64,000 nt of DNA from Caryophanales bacterium. Lineage in GTDB: Bacteria; Bacillota; Bacilli; Exiguobacteriales; Exiguobacteriaceae. Positions 17,922 through 28,482 of this stretch are shown piece after piece. Below the pieces are notes generated by a model that was given only the letters and a program-made list of their open reading frames with translations, had not been told where the DNA came from and made no database searches. The stretch spans positions 62,001-126,000 of the forward strand of contig CABIYO010000003.1 of assembly GCA_902362975.1 (NCBI GenBank), written 5' to 3'. Within the stretch, counting starts at the first letter, position 1, and each line of letters opens with the position of its first letter. Both the position numbers and the translations under genes were made by a program.

Positions 17922-18890
17922 ATGACGAAATGGCAGGAAGCGGATACAATCAAATCAGAAATTGAGGCGGCTGACACCATTTTCATCCACCGCCATGTAC
18001 GACCAGACCCTGATGCATTGGGGAGTCAGCTTGGTTTACAACGCATTTTAAAATCGGTTCATCCGGAGAAACGAATCTATGTGGTCGGTGGCATGGTTCC
18101 AGACCTTGAGTTTTTAGGAAAGATGGAACATGTCGAAGAAGAAATGTATCAGGACGCGCTCGTCCTTATATTGGATACGGCGAATCAAGAGCGAATCGAT
18201 GGACCATTTGCGCTAAAAGGGAAGACAATCATTAAAATCGATCATCATCCCGATGAAGATCCGTATGCGATGACACAGATTGTCGATACCTCGGTCAGTT
18301 CGACGTCTGAGATGATTGTGGAACTCGCGGACATTTGGGGATATCCCATTGACCAAGAGGCGGCATTTTTACTTTATGCCGGCATCGTTGGCGACACAGG
18401 GCGTTTCCAGTTTCGGAATGCTACGGCCCGAACGTTTGAGATTGCTTCGGCACTGATTGCGAAAGACATCGACACGAATAAACTATATCGTCATATGTAT
18501 AAAACGAATTTGTCGACCCTCCAACTGCAAGGCTATGTGTTACAGCATGTCCAAGTAACGGAAGAGGGGGTCGGCTATGTGAAGATTGACAAGGACGTGC
18601 TTCGAACGTTCCATGCCTCTCCAGAAGCGGCGTCTCAACTTGTCAATAGCTTCTCGGGTCTTGATGGATTGAAATGTTGGGTTATGTTCGTGGAAAACAA
18701 AGAAGAGATTCGTGTGCGAATCCGGTCGAAAGGTCCTGTCATCAATGAAGTGGCCAAGCGATACCGTGGGGGCGGTCATCCGATGGCGGCCGGTGCCACG
18801 ATTGACACATGGGATGAGATGGATGACGTGATTGCGGCTTTGAATGAAGTGGCGGGGGCATTCACGTTTGAAGAAAATGAAGAGAGCTGA
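17922..18890 (+). CDS. nrnA: Bifunctional oligoribonuclease / pAp phosphatase NrnA
   Basis: 322 residues: DHH domain with the metal motifs HRHVRPDPDALGSQ (about residue 25) and IKIDHHPDED (about 107), then a DHHA1 domain ending with RYRGGGHPMAAGA. The enzyme degrades two- to five-base RNA fragments and dephosphorylates 3'-phosphoadenosine 5'-phosphate. ATG 17922 with GTGAGGA upstream. Its stop codon lies inside the left arm of the following terminator. Confidence 0.95.
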   Translation: MTKWQEADTIKSEIEAADTIFIHRHVRPDPDALGSQLGLQRILKSVHPEKRIYVVGGMVPDLEFLGKMEHVEEEMYQDALVLILDTANQERIDGPFALKGKTIIKIDHHPDEDPYAMTQIVDTSVSSTSEMIVELADIWGYPIDQEAAFLLYAGIVGDTGRFQFRNATARTFEIASALIAKDIDTNKLYRHMYKTNLSTLQLQGYVLQHVQVTEEGVGYVKIDKDVLRTFHASPEAASQLVNSFSGLDGLKCWVMFVENKEEIRVRIRSKGPVINEVAKRYRGGGHPMAAGATIDTWDEMDDVIAALNEVAGAFTFEENEES

Positions 18891-18912
18891 CCGCGGTCAG
18901 CTCTCTTCATTT
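18879..18912. terminator. Terminator shared by nrnA and a convergent small gene
   Basis: GAAGAGAGCTGACC pairs with GGTCAGCTCTCTTC; it overlaps the ends of both genes. Confidence 0.85.
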
Positions 18913-19098
18913 GTCTCCATTTTCTTGTGGGATGAACCATGTACCCCGGTCGGTCACATCCTCGACGACGTCGAGCTGATATTCGGTAATATACTTACGG
19001 AGCCGGTCGATGATTTCTGGACTGTCAGCAAACACTGTTTGACCATTCTGTAATTTTTCTAACTTATCGCGTGCAATCTGTCCCCGATTGATAATCAT
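18907..19098 (-). CDS. Conserved-looking small protein, 63 residues, function unknown
   Basis: Starts MIINRGQIARDKLEKLQNG with AAAGGGGG nine bases upstream. The protein is charged and soluble, with a Trp and several Asp near the C-terminus (DVTDRGTWFIPQ). No membrane segment or cofactor motif. It occupies the nrnA-dnaE gap that in Bacillus holds the sporulation genes ytrI and ytrH, but shows no resemblance to them that I can see. Good ribosome site and coding bias make it likely real; I do not recognise the family. Confidence 0.75.
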   Translation of the reverse strand: MIINRGQIARDKLEKLQNGQTVFADSPEIIDRLRKYITEYQLDVVEDVTDRGTWFIPQENGDK

Positions 19099-19204
19099 AC
19101 GCTTTTACCCCCTTTTGTCGTGAGTTTTGTCTATAATTATTGTATCAGAGAAGTGATGAATTGAGTTTGACAATTCCATTACTACTATAGAGAGGAGGCC
19201 AACG

Positions 19205-22200
19205 ATGATTCATCTGAATGTCAGAACTGCTTATAGTTTACTACAAAGTACAATCCGGTTAGAACAATATGTCTTGCAGATGACCGAACGGGGAAGTCGT
19301 TCCGTGGCGATTGCAGACGATGCGTTTTATGGGGTTCCGACATTTTTGTCATATTGCCAACGATATGAGGTGAAACCGCTCATCGGACTGAGAACGGTAC
19401 TCCGATTGGATGGGTTAGACGTATCCGTGATTGTGTATTCATCAAACGAGACGGAGCTCAAAGAACAATATCGGATCATCCAGGAGGGAGGGATTGAAGG
19501 TCGGACAACGATGCCGCTGATTGTCCTACCTGAAAATTGGAAAGCGAGTGATCCGGTTCACCGGCGTCGCCTCTATCATCAACTCTTGTCGTTTGTCGAT
19601 GAAGAGAAGCTGTGGCTTGGACTCCCGGCACCTCAGACAACGGAGCAGGTACAAGTGTTGAAGCAACTTCGTCTCATGCGAGAAGAGCTAGCTGTCCAGT
19701 TGATTCCAGCCCCTGAAACGAGATACATGAGACCGGAAGATGTGGAAGGATTCCGAGCCATTTCTGCCATTCGTGAAGGGGAAGTAATGTCGAATGAAGA
19801 CGTGCGACAAAAAGGATTGCACGTTCGACTACCGAGTGAAATGAATGACTGGTTCACAACGGAAGAGTTAACAGAACTGGATCGATTCGAGGCATTGATT
19901 CGACTCGAGCATCTACCGCGTGCAGAAGGAGCGATTCCAGAACTTCCGGATGCCGATCAAAAGCTGAAACGACTTGTCGGTGAGCGGTTGAAATCGATGG
20001 AACTCTTGAAAGAACCATATATCGAGCGGGCAAAATTTGAGCTTGAAGTCATCGCCAAGACGGGATTTTCTTCCTATTTCTTGATTGTGGAAGATATCGT
20101 TCGGTTTGCTCGAGAATCTGGGATTGAAGTAGGACCGGGTCGTGGGTCGGCAGCAGGTTCACTCGTCAGTTTTGCCCTTCATATCACAGAAGTCGATCCG
20201 GTTCGTTATGGATTACTGTTCGAACGATTCTTAAATCCAGAGCGTGTGTCGATGCCAGATATAGACCTTGATTTTGAAGATGAACGTCGTGAGGAAGTGG
20301 TTTCTTACGTTTTATCAAAATACGGTCATACGCATGCCGCACAAATCGGGACACTCGCCACATTTGGTGCGAAAGCGGCGATGCGTGACGTCGCGAGAGT
20401 GCTCGGAATGACCCTTGAGGAAGGGCAGGCTGCGAGTAAGCAAGTGAAAGCTGGAGGACTTGATGAACTGATGTCGAGCCCGAAGCAGATGAAGTGGTTT
20501 GCCGGTAGCCAAAAGCGTCAGCAGTTATTACGGATTGCCAAACAGCTAGAAGGTTTGCCGCGTCAATCCTCCGTTCACGCGGCGGGAGTCGTGCTCAGTC
20601 GTCAACCGATTGAAGAAGTGACGCCGCTCCAACCCGAACTCGAAGAACACGTGACCCAATATAATATGAAGGATTTGGAAGAGGTCGGGCTTCTAAAAAT
20701 TGACTTGCTCGGATTACGAAACTTGAGTCGCTTGCGAAAGATGGAAGACTTGATTCGTGAAAGTGACGCACTGTTCTCTCTGAAAACGATTCCGCTAAAC
20801 GATGCCCGGACGTATCGACTGCTTGCGAGAGGTGAGACGGACGGAATCTTCCAATTCGAATCGACCGGGATGAAGCAAGCGCTTCGACAAGTGAAGCCGA
20901 CGGAGTTTGAAGATATCGTTGTCACGATGTCGCTCTATCGCCCGGGGCCGATGCAATTCATCGAAACGTATGCGAAACGAAAACACGGTATGCCATACCA
21001 ACCAGTCCATCCGGACGTAGAAGACGTCATGAAACCGACGTATGGTGTACTCGTCTATCAAGAACAGGTGATGAGGTTGCTCCGTAAACTCGGAGGTTAT
21101 TCCTACGCAGAGGCGGATTTAGTCAGACGTGCGATTGCCAAAAAGGATACGGGAACGATTGCTCGGGAACGAGAACGATTTTTGCAGCAGGCAAAAGCGG
21201 GAGATCAGGACGTTTTGGCGCAAATCTTCTCATGGATTGAAAAGTTTGCCGGGTACGGATTTAATCGCTCTCACGCTGTCGCCTACAGTTTGATCAGTTA
21301 CCGATTGGCTTACGTCAAAGCACATTTCCCTCGAGTCTTTCATGTGGTGACATCAGACAAAACAACGGAACTTGTCAGATTGTTACGGAAAGATCAAATT
21401 CCGGTGTACCCACCGGATGTCTTACATGGCCACGCTGATGCGACGCTTGAAGGCCCGGGCGTCCGGCTCGGGTTGAAGGCGGTCCAGGGATTGACCAAAC
21501 GGGATGTAGACCGTCTGATTGAACTGAACGGGCAGTTGAAAGATGTCAGAACGCTTCAAGAAACCATGGGGTGGAAGAATAAAGACCAACTGAAATTACG
21601 TCGATTACTTGGTGCGGGTGCGCTCGATCGCATGTATCACGGTGACCGGACACGTGCTTTTGAAGCGGTCGAACGTTTGCGTGAAGAAGCGGAGACGCAT
21701 TTTTTACCGGATGAACTGTCTTCACTCGGACTCAAACAAAAAAAAATGAAAGAACCGAATTGGTCTGAAGAAGAGAGGGAGGCGCTTGGGACATGGGTGG
21801 TCCATTCTCCATTGACGGCACTTCCGGATATCGGGATCGAACCGTCTACAATTGAAGAAGTCATGAATGGAACAAATGGTTATCTCGTCGTATATGTAGA
21901 CGACGTACGGACGTTCATGACAAAGAAACAAGAACGGATGGGCGTTCTCATGGTGGACGATGGCATGACTCAAGACGAGGTTGTCGTATTTCCTCGAACA
22001 TTCGCCCAGTTTGGACGGTCCCTCTATGCCGGTAACATCTTGTTACTCGAGGTTCATTCGAATGAACGGGATGGTCGTAAGCAATTGATTGTCGAACGAG
22101 TTCGACCGTTACACGGACAAGCTTTATTCATTCGGCTCACACTCGACCGCTTCCCTGAATTGGAAGATTGGATTCAACGCGCACAAGGGGATGTGCCGGT

Positions 22201-22372
22201 TGTGTGCCGATTCACGGATTCGAAGGAAGTAAAACAACTGGCTTCGGCTTTTTCCATCAACCCGAATGAGGAGTATATGGCGGAGGCGAAAAGACGGTTC
22301 GGGGAAGAAAATGTCGTATTGAAACGAATCGATACAAAAATGGTTGGTCCAGAAACTAGTACCAAGTCCTAA
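19205..22372 (+). CDS. dnaE: DNA polymerase III alpha subunit, DnaE type
   Basis: 1055 residues, C-family polymerase. It has an N-terminal PHP domain (MIHLNVRTAYSLLQS), a palm with the catalytic aspartates in SMPDIDLDFEDERR (about residue 354), GPGRGSAAGSLV, a helix-hairpin-helix region and a C-terminal OB fold. In Firmicutes PolC does most synthesis, while DnaE extends RNA primers on the lagging strand and acts in damage tolerance. ATG 19205 with GAGGAGG upstream. The short gap to the next gene contains a promoter and operator rather than a terminator. Confidence 0.97.
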   Translation: MIHLNVRTAYSLLQSTIRLEQYVLQMTERGSRSVAIADDAFYGVPTFLSYCQRYEVKPLIGLRTVLRLDGLDVSVIVYSSNETELKEQYRIIQEGGIEGRTTMPLIVLPENWKASDPVHRRRLYHQLLSFVDEEKLWLGLPAPQTTEQVQVLKQLRLMREELAVQLIPAPETRYMRPEDVEGFRAISAIREGEVMSNEDVRQKGLHVRLPSEMNDWFTTEELTELDRFEALIRLEHLPRAEGAIPELPDADQKLKRLVGERLKSMELLKEPYIERAKFELEVIAKTGFSSYFLIVEDIVRFARESGIEVGPGRGSAAGSLVSFALHITEVDPVRYGLLFERFLNPERVSMPDIDLDFEDERREEVVSYVLSKYGHTHAAQIGTLATFGAKAAMRDVARVLGMTLEEGQAASKQVKAGGLDELMSSPKQMKWFAGSQKRQQLLRIAKQLEGLPRQSSVHAAGVVLSRQPIEEVTPLQPELEEHVTQYNMKDLEEVGLLKIDLLGLRNLSRLRKMEDLIRESDALFSLKTIPLNDARTYRLLARGETDGIFQFESTGMKQALRQVKPTEFEDIVVTMSLYRPGPMQFIETYAKRKHGMPYQPVHPDVEDVMKPTYGVLVYQEQVMRLLRKLGGYSYAEADLVRRAIAKKDTGTIARERERFLQQAKAGDQDVLAQIFSWIEKFAGYGFNRSHAVAYSLISYRLAYVKAHFPRVFHVVTSDKTTELVRLLRKDQIPVYPPDVLHGHADATLEGPGVRLGLKAVQGLTKRDVDRLIELNGQLKDVRTLQETMGWKNKDQLKLRRLLGAGALDRMYHGDRTRAFEAVERLREEAETHFLPDELSSLGLKQKKMKEPNWSEEEREALGTWVVHSPLTALPDIGIEPSTIEEVMNGTNGYLVVYVDDVRTFMTKKQERMGVLMVDDGMTQDEVVVFPRTFAQFGRSLYAGNILLLEVHSNERDGRKQLIVERVRPLHGQALFIRLTLDRFPELEDWIQRAQGDVPVVCRFTDSKEVKQLASAFSINPNEEYMAEAKRRFGEENVVLKRIDTKMVGPETSTKS

Positions 22373-22376
22373 AAAG

Positions 22377-22385
22377 TGATATAAT
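22377..22385 (+). promoter_or_regulatory. Extended -10 promoter of the FadR-like/accDA operon
   Basis: TG-A-TATAAT (TATAAT at 22380-22385) with no good -35. It lies ten bases upstream of a FadR-type operator. Confidence 0.65.
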
Positions 22386-22394
22386 CGCACTAAT

Positions 22395-22405
22395 TGGTCT
22401 GACCA
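22395..22405 (+). promoter_or_regulatory. FadR-type operator
   Basis: TGGTCTGACCA is a perfect palindrome around the central T. It equals the core recognised by FadR-subfamily GntR regulators (TGGTNNNACCA; the E. coli FadR core is TGGTCNGACCA). It would lie at about +3 to +13, where a bound repressor blocks transcription. The neighbouring regulator is of that subfamily, so autoregulation is likely. Confidence 0.65.
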
Positions 22406-22450
22406 CTTAAGTTTGATAGGTGATCCAAAAAAAGGGAGTTGAACGGTCAG

Positions 22451-23005
22451 ATGCATGAAAAACACGCATCCTCATTTCACGGAAACATTTCAAAGATTAG
22501 AAAATTAATAGTCCAATCGTCTTTAGTTCCAGGTGATCGGCTTCCATCCGAACGAGAGCTCGCTGAAACGCTGTCCATTAGTCGCGCTTCGGTTCGCGAA
22601 GCGTTACGGGCGTTGAGTTTTTTAGGCATCGTGGAGACGAGACATGGTGGTGGCACCTTTTTGTGTGAACAAGACCGACATCGGTACATCGAGATATTGT
22701 CGGAGTTCATTGTGACCAAACAGACGAAAGCGACCGATATTATCGAGATGCTTCGACTATTGGAGCGCATGGCGTTTTCAGAAATTGAACTGACTAAAGA
22801 ACGACTGGATCTGCTAGAGACAGTGATCGATGATGATCGAACGTTTCGCCAGCAACTCATCTTTCAGTTGAAGAATGAATTGTTCATTCGAATTTGGAGT
22901 GAGGTCAACCGCTTTTTTGAAGGATTAGACGTTGGGGATTTATATACGCTCGAGGAACGGAAACAGTTTGTCGAGACGTGGCGTGGAATGGGGATGCCGG
23001 AATGA
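22451..23005 (+). CDS. GntR-family regulator, FadR subfamily, short form
   Basis: 184 residues. The winged helix-turn-helix (about residues 9-75) is canonical: [40 protein letters not shown]. The remaining roughly 110 residues are helical but too short for a full FCD domain, and the metal-binding His residues of that domain are not seen. It lies directly upstream of accD, whose start is 14 bases after its stop. A control role over malonyl-CoA synthesis is therefore a reasonable inference. ATG 22451 is chosen; an in-frame TTG overlaps the ribosome site. Confidence 0.88.
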   Translation: MHEKHASSFHGNISKIRKLIVQSSLVPGDRLPSERELAETLSISRASVREALRALSFLGIVETRHGGGTFLCEQDRHRYIEILSEFIVTKQTKATDIIEMLRLLERMAFSEIELTKERLDLLETVIDDDRTFRQQLIFQLKNELFIRIWSEVNRFFEGLDVGDLYTLEERKQFVETWRGMGMPE

Positions 23006-23019
23006 ACGAGGGGGAAGCG

Positions 23020-23874
23020 ATGACTGCTTTTTTCAAGAAACCGAAACGATATATGCCATTGCGTCAACGAGAACCAAAGATTGACGCACCACAGGGATTA
23101 ATGACGAAATGTCCATCTTGTAAATATATGCATTATACAAAACAGTTGAATGAGAACCACAAAGTGTGTGATTGCGGCTATCATTTTCCGCTTCATGCGC
23201 AAGAACGGATTGATATGCTTGTCGACGAAGGGTCATTCGAACGATTTGCGGGACCTTCTGTCAAGACGAATCCACTCGACTTTCCTGACTATGAGGAGAA
23301 GTTGATGAAAGATCGGGAGCGGACCGGGATCGAAGAGGCCGTCGTATGTGGAAAGGCGACAATCGACGGACTTCCACTCGTTGTCTGTGTGATGGATGCG
23401 AGATTCCGAATGGGATCGATGGGTGCATACGTCGGAGAAGCGATTGCTTCGGCTGTACGAACCGCCACATCACTCGGGCTTCCAGTCGTCTTGTTCACAG
23501 CATCAGGTGGGGCTCGGATGCAAGAAGGAATGGTTAGTTTGATGCAAATGGCCAATACGTCCATTGCTCTAAAAGAACATGACGAAGCAGGACTGCTGTA
23601 CATCGCGTATTTGACACATCCGACGACTGGCGGTGTGTCAGCGAGTTTTGCGATGCTTGGCGACTTGAACGTCGCAGAACCGGGAGCGCTCATCGGGTTT
23701 GCAGGACGACGAATCATCGAACAGACGATTCGAGAAAAGCTTCCAGAGAACTTTCAAACTGCCGAGTTTCTACTTGAGTCTGGGCAGCTGGATGCAGTCA
23801 TTCATCGTGAACAGATGCGTTCGTTCTTGAAGAAGATGATTGAATTACACGATGGGGGTGTCCGTCATGTTTGA
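23020..23874 (+). CDS. accD: Acetyl-CoA carboxylase carboxyltransferase, beta subunit
   Basis: 284 residues. The N-terminal four-cysteine zinc finger (CPSC near residue 29, CDCG near residue 49) is followed by the crotonase-like carboxyltransferase domain ([27 protein letters not shown]). With AccA it moves the carboxyl group from biotin to acetyl-CoA, making malonyl-CoA for fatty-acid synthesis. ATG 23020 follows GAGGGGG; in-frame starts upstream overlap the regulator gene. It overlaps accA by eight bases, indicating coupled translation. Confidence 0.97.
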   Translation: MTAFFKKPKRYMPLRQREPKIDAPQGLMTKCPSCKYMHYTKQLNENHKVCDCGYHFPLHAQERIDMLVDEGSFERFAGPSVKTNPLDFPDYEEKLMKDRERTGIEEAVVCGKATIDGLPLVVCVMDARFRMGSMGAYVGEAIASAVRTATSLGLPVVLFTASGGARMQEGMVSLMQMANTSIALKEHDEAGLLYIAYLTHPTTGGVSASFAMLGDLNVAEPGALIGFAGRRIIEQTIREKLPENFQTAEFLLESGQLDAVIHREQMRSFLKKMIELHDGGVRHV

Positions 23875-24802
23875 CCCAAGCAAGGAAGTCACCGAACAGC
23901 TAAATAAATTACGGGAGACGGCTGAGACGAAAGGGATTGATTTATCCCGAGAGATTCGTCATCTCGAGTTAAAGCTCGACCGATTAGAAAAAGATATTTA
24001 TGGGAATATGAGACCGTGGGACCGCGTCCAGTTGGCGCGAAACCCGAAGCGTCCGACGACGCTCGATTACATCCAACATTTGTTCCCTGACTTCATGGAA
24101 CTTCATGGGGACCGACACGGATATGACGATGCGGCAATCGTATCTGGACTCGCAACGTTTGAAGGAGTGCCGGTGACGATTATCGGACATCAACGTGGGC
24201 GGAACACGAAAGAGAACATGAAACGGAATTTTGGTATGCCACACCCGGAGGGCTATCGAAAAGCCTTGCGTTTCATGAAGCAAGCCGAAAAGTTCAACCG
24301 TCCCATTTTGACATTCATTGACACAAAAGGGGCTTATCCGGGGAAAGCCGCAGAAGAGAGAGGGCAAAGTGAAGCGATTGCCCGCAACTTGTTTGAGATG
24401 GCGACGCTGAAAGTGCCAATCGTCTCCGTTGTCATTGGGGAGGGTGGTTCAGGCGGTGCGCTTGGAATTGGTGTATGCGACCGTCTATTAATGCTTGAAA
24501 ATAGTACGTACTCGGTCATCTCGCCAGAAGGTGCAGCGGCACTGTTGTGGAAAGATGCGAAACAAGCAGAACGTGCGGCAGAGACGATGAAGATTACAGC
24601 ACAAGATTTATTTGATCTAGGGATTGTCGATGAAGTGGTAGGAGAAGTGTATGGGGGGGCACACGTTGATGTGTCACTACAGTCGTCACTCTTGAAACCT
24701 GTCTTATTACAGCATATGAATCAGTTGCTCGCGCGATCGACTTCTGAGCTGATTGAAGCACGTGCGACCAAATATCATCAAATTGGCACAATTAATGAGT
24801 GA
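23867..24802 (+). CDS. accA: Acetyl-CoA carboxylase carboxyltransferase, alpha subunit
   Basis: 311 residues, standard length. N-terminal coiled segment, then the carboxyltransferase domain with [31 protein letters not shown] and [13 protein letters not shown]. Partner of AccD in malonyl-CoA formation. The ATG at 23867 lies inside the end of accD (eight-base overlap), so the subunits are translated together in equal amounts. A CcpA-type site begins exactly at the stop codon. Confidence 0.97.
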   Translation: MFDPSKEVTEQLNKLRETAETKGIDLSREIRHLELKLDRLEKDIYGNMRPWDRVQLARNPKRPTTLDYIQHLFPDFMELHGDRHGYDDAAIVSGLATFEGVPVTIIGHQRGRNTKENMKRNFGMPHPEGYRKALRFMKQAEKFNRPILTFIDTKGAYPGKAAEERGQSEAIARNLFEMATLKVPIVSVVIGEGGSGGALGIGVCDRLLMLENSTYSVISPEGAAALLWKDAKQAERAAETMKITAQDLFDLGIVDEVVGEVYGGAHVDVSLQSSLLKPVLLQHMNQLLARSTSELIEARATKYHQIGTINE

Positions 24803-24813
24803 AAACGGTAACA
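24800..24813 (+). promoter_or_regulatory. cre site (CcpA) upstream of pfkA
   Basis: TGAAAACGGTAACA matches the cre consensus TGWAANCGNTNWCA at every defined position. It starts at the accA stop codon, about 150 bases before pfkA. Confidence 0.65.
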
Positions 24814-24950
24814 ATGGCTTTGAATAAAGCTTTATTCATTCATCAACTGACTGCTTTGTAAGATACCCTATGCATTTTTTTCACATACTTGTGTTGTAAA
24901 ACAAAGGTCAGACGTGGTATTTTATTTTCAGATTTCGTTAAAACACATAA

Positions 24951-25931
<981 letters not shown>

Positions 25932-26023
25932 ACGATTTTGTATGTTGCAGAGACGGGATACGGTCTAAGGCCCCCCGTTTTCTGTTTGTAACTTGCACTA
26001 TATCCCCTAGGAGGTTTTATATT

Positions 26024-27766
26024 ATGCGTAGAACGAAAATTGTATGTACCATTGGACCGGCTTCTGAAAAGCGTCTTCCTGAGATGATCGAAGCTGGGAT
26101 GAACGTTGCCCGTCTTAACTTCTCACACGGTGACTATGAAGAGCACGGCGCTCGTATCCGTGACATCCGTGAAGCGGCGAAAGCAGCGGGTAAAGTTGTC
26201 ACAGTACTTCTCGACACAAAAGGTCCAGAAATCCGCACGCATACATTCGAAGGCGGTCAGGCACTTCTTGAAAAAGGAAAAGAAGTCACGATCGTCTCGA
26301 CGGAAGAAATCGTTGGAACGAAAGATCGTTTCTCTGTAACTTATGAAGGACTCTATGATGATGTCGAAGTCGGTTCACAAATCATGCTCGATGACGGTCT
26401 CATCGGACTTCGTGTCGTTGAAAAACTTGATAACCGTGAACTCCGTTGCGTCATCGAAAACGAAGGGATTATTAAGACGAAGAAAGGTGTTAACTTGCCA
26501 AACGTCAAGGTAAACCTTCCTGCCCTCACGGACAAAGATATCGCAGACATCGAGTTCGGAATCTCACAAGACATTGACGTGATTGCAGCATCATTCGTAC
26601 GTCGTGCATCTGACGTAGTTGAAATTCGTCAACTTCTCGAGAAACACAACGCGTCGCACATCAAGATTTATCCGAAAATCGAGAACCAAGAAGGTGTCGA
26701 TAACATCGAAGAAATCTTGGCAATCTCTGATGGTTTGATGGTAGCTCGTGGGGACCTCGGAATTGAAATCCCGACGGAAGAAGTGACACCCGTTCAAAAA
26801 GAACTCATCAAGAAATGTAACGACCTCGGGAAGCCGGTCATCACAGCGACGCAAATGCTTGATTCAATGCAACGTAACCCGCGTCCGACACGTGCGGAAG
26901 CGTCAGACGTAGCAAACGCAATCTTGGATGGAACAGATGCAGTCATGCTCTCTGGTGAAACAGCTGCAGGGGACTACCCGATCGAATCTGTTAAAATGCA
27001 AGCTGCAATCGCTGAGCGTACAGAACGCATGCTCGACTACAAAAACTTGTTGAAAGATCGTCAGAAGCGCAGTGAGCACACCGTGACGGATGCGATCTCA
27101 CAAGCGGTTGCACACACGGCGATCAACTTGAACGCCAAAGCAATTTTGACGCCGACACAATCAGGTTACACAGCTACTCGTACAGCGAAGTATCGTCCTG
27201 AAGCGAACATCATCGCGGTGACGGAATCAGAGCGCGTTGCGCGTCAATTGAACCTCGTTTGGGGCGTGTACCCAATCGTTGCTGAAACAATGCCGAACAA
27301 CACGGATGACATGTTGGTTCAAGCATCAGAAGCGGCACGTCACGCTGGATTCGTCACTGACGGTGACCTCGTTGTCATCTCAGCTGGTATTCCTGCAGCG
27401 ACTGCTGGTACGACGAACATGATGAAAGTCCACATCGTTGGTCACGCTCTCGCAGAAGGACGTGGAATCGGTGAGCGCGGTGTCGTTGGAGAAGTCGTTG
27501 TCGCAAAAAATGCGGATGAAGCAAACGCAAAAGCGAAAGACGGCATGATCCTTGTCGCACCATTCACAGATAAAGAAATGATGCCTGCGATCGAAAAAGC
27601 AGCTGGAATCATCACGGAAGACGGTGGATTGACGAGCCATGCTGGGATCGTTGGACCATCACTTCGCAAGCCGGTCATCGTAGGTGTTGATGCAGCGACA
27701 ACAACTCTTCGTGACGGTCAGATGATTTCAATCGACCCACTTACAGGTAAAATCTACAACGCATAA
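26024..27766 (+). CDS. pyk: Pyruvate kinase with C-terminal PEP-utilizer domain
   Basis: 580 residues. TIM barrel ([29 protein letters not shown] with the catalytic Lys; [12 protein letters not shown]; the K-site), then the allosteric domain, then the extra about 110-residue domain typical of Bacillus/Geobacillus enzymes, with [15 protein letters not shown]. It makes ATP and pyruvate from phosphoenolpyruvate. ATG 26024 with TAGGAGG upstream. Probably cotranscribed with pfkA. A strong terminator follows. Confidence 0.98.
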   Translation: MRRTKIVCTIGPASEKRLPEMIEAGMNVARLNFSHGDYEEHGARIRDIREAAKAAGKVVTVLLDTKGPEIRTHTFEGGQALLEKGKEVTIVSTEEIVGTKDRFSVTYEGLYDDVEVGSQIMLDDGLIGLRVVEKLDNRELRCVIENEGIIKTKKGVNLPNVKVNLPALTDKDIADIEFGISQDIDVIAASFVRRASDVVEIRQLLEKHNASHIKIYPKIENQEGVDNIEEILAISDGLMVARGDLGIEIPTEEVTPVQKELIKKCNDLGKPVITATQMLDSMQRNPRPTRAEASDVANAILDGTDAVMLSGETAAGDYPIESVKMQAAIAERTERMLDYKNLLKDRQKRSEHTVTDAISQAVAHTAINLNAKAILTPTQSGYTATRTAKYRPEANIIAVTESERVARQLNLVWGVYPIVAETMPNNTDDMLVQASEAARHAGFVTDGDLVVISAGIPAATAGTTNMMKVHIVGHALAEGRGIGERGVVGEVVVAKNADEANAKAKDGMILVAPFTDKEMMPAIEKAAGIITEDGGLTSHAGIVGPSLRKPVIVGVDAATTTLRDGQMISIDPLTGKIYNA

Positions 27767-27779
27767 TTGAACGACAATC

Positions 27780-27813
27780 GAACCGGCCTTCTACAAAGGT
27801 CGGTTCTTTTTCC
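27780..27813 (+). terminator. Terminator of pyk
   Basis: GAACCGGCCTT pairs with AAAGGTCGGTTC, followed by TTTTT. Confidence 0.85.
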
Positions 27814-27833
27814 GTTCGAAGAAAGGAATACGT

Positions 27834-28298
27834 ATGAGTGCATATCTATTTTTATTGATGCTCGTCTTGATTGGGGTCATTTCAAATAACCAATCTGTCA
27901 TTATCGCAAGTAGCGTCTTGTTGATCATCAAAGCAATCGGTTTCGGCGATCAATTGTTCCCGACGCTTGCATCGAAAGGAATCAGCTGGGGTGTGACGAT
28001 CATTACGATTGCAGTCCTCGTCCCGATCGCGACCGGCGATATCGGATTTAAAGAATTGTGGAATAGTATTAAAGGGCCGGTCGGAATCGTCGCGTTTGCT
28101 TCAGGGATGTTCGTCGCCATTGCTGCAGGGCAAGGTGTCCAACTGATGCGTGTCGACCCGGTCGTCACCACGGCGCTCCTTGCAGGTACGATTCTAGCGG
28201 TTGGATTCATGAAAGGAATCCCCGTTGGACCGCTTGTTGGAGCTGGGATTGCGGCATTGATTTTAGGTGGATATCAAGTCGTTGAAAAATGGTTTTGA
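27834..28298 (+). CDS. ytwI: DUF441/UPF0756 membrane protein (YtwI-like)
   Basis: 154 residues, almost entirely hydrophobic, with about four or five membrane helices separated by short glycine-rich turns (GIAALILGGY near the end). This is the UPF0756 family, which in Bacillus lies at the same position between pyk and citZ. AAAGGAA precedes ATG 27834. Function unknown. No terminator is visible before the citZ promoter region. Confidence 0.88.
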   Translation: MSAYLFLLMLVLIGVISNNQSVIIASSVLLIIKAIGFGDQLFPTLASKGISWGVTIITIAVLVPIATGDIGFKELWNSIKGPVGIVAFASGMFVAIAAGQGVQLMRVDPVVTTALLAGTILAVGFMKGIPVGPLVGAGIAALILGGYQVVEKWF

Positions 28299-28312
28299 TA
28301 TTTTCTGACAAC

Positions 28313-28326
28313 TGAAGCCGCTTACA
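28313..28326 (+). promoter_or_regulatory. cre site (CcpA) upstream of citZ
   Basis: TGAAGCCGCTTACA matches TGWAANCGNTNWCA with one mismatch at position 5. It lies just upstream of the citZ -35. Confidence 0.6.
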
Positions 28327-28334
28327 TTTCTTTT

Positions 28335-28362
28335 TTGCAATAAATTGTTTATACTATATAAA
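28335..28362 (+). promoter_or_regulatory. Promoter of citZ
   Basis: TTGCAA (28335-28340), 16-base spacer, TATAAA (28357-28362). Confidence 0.6.
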
Positions 28363-28366
28363 GGAC

Positions 28367-28417
28367 AGGATAAACGGAGACTGGGTGAATGCAGGGGAAC
28401 AACCCGTCCCGTATCCT
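28367..28417 (+). ncRNA. Stem-loop in the citZ mRNA leader
   Basis: AGGATA pairs with TATCCT, then CGG-(a)-GAC-(t)-GGGT pairs with ACCC-GTC-CCG. Two single-base bulges lie on the 5' strand, and the loop is about 15 bases. There is no T-run. In Bacillus subtilis aconitase binds the citZ leader RNA; a similar role here is conjecture. Confidence 0.5.
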
Positions 28418-28482
28418 TATTCCCTATAAACAGACTGTTTTTACGGTCGACCACTTTAAACAAGACTGAGGGGGAGTTATGA

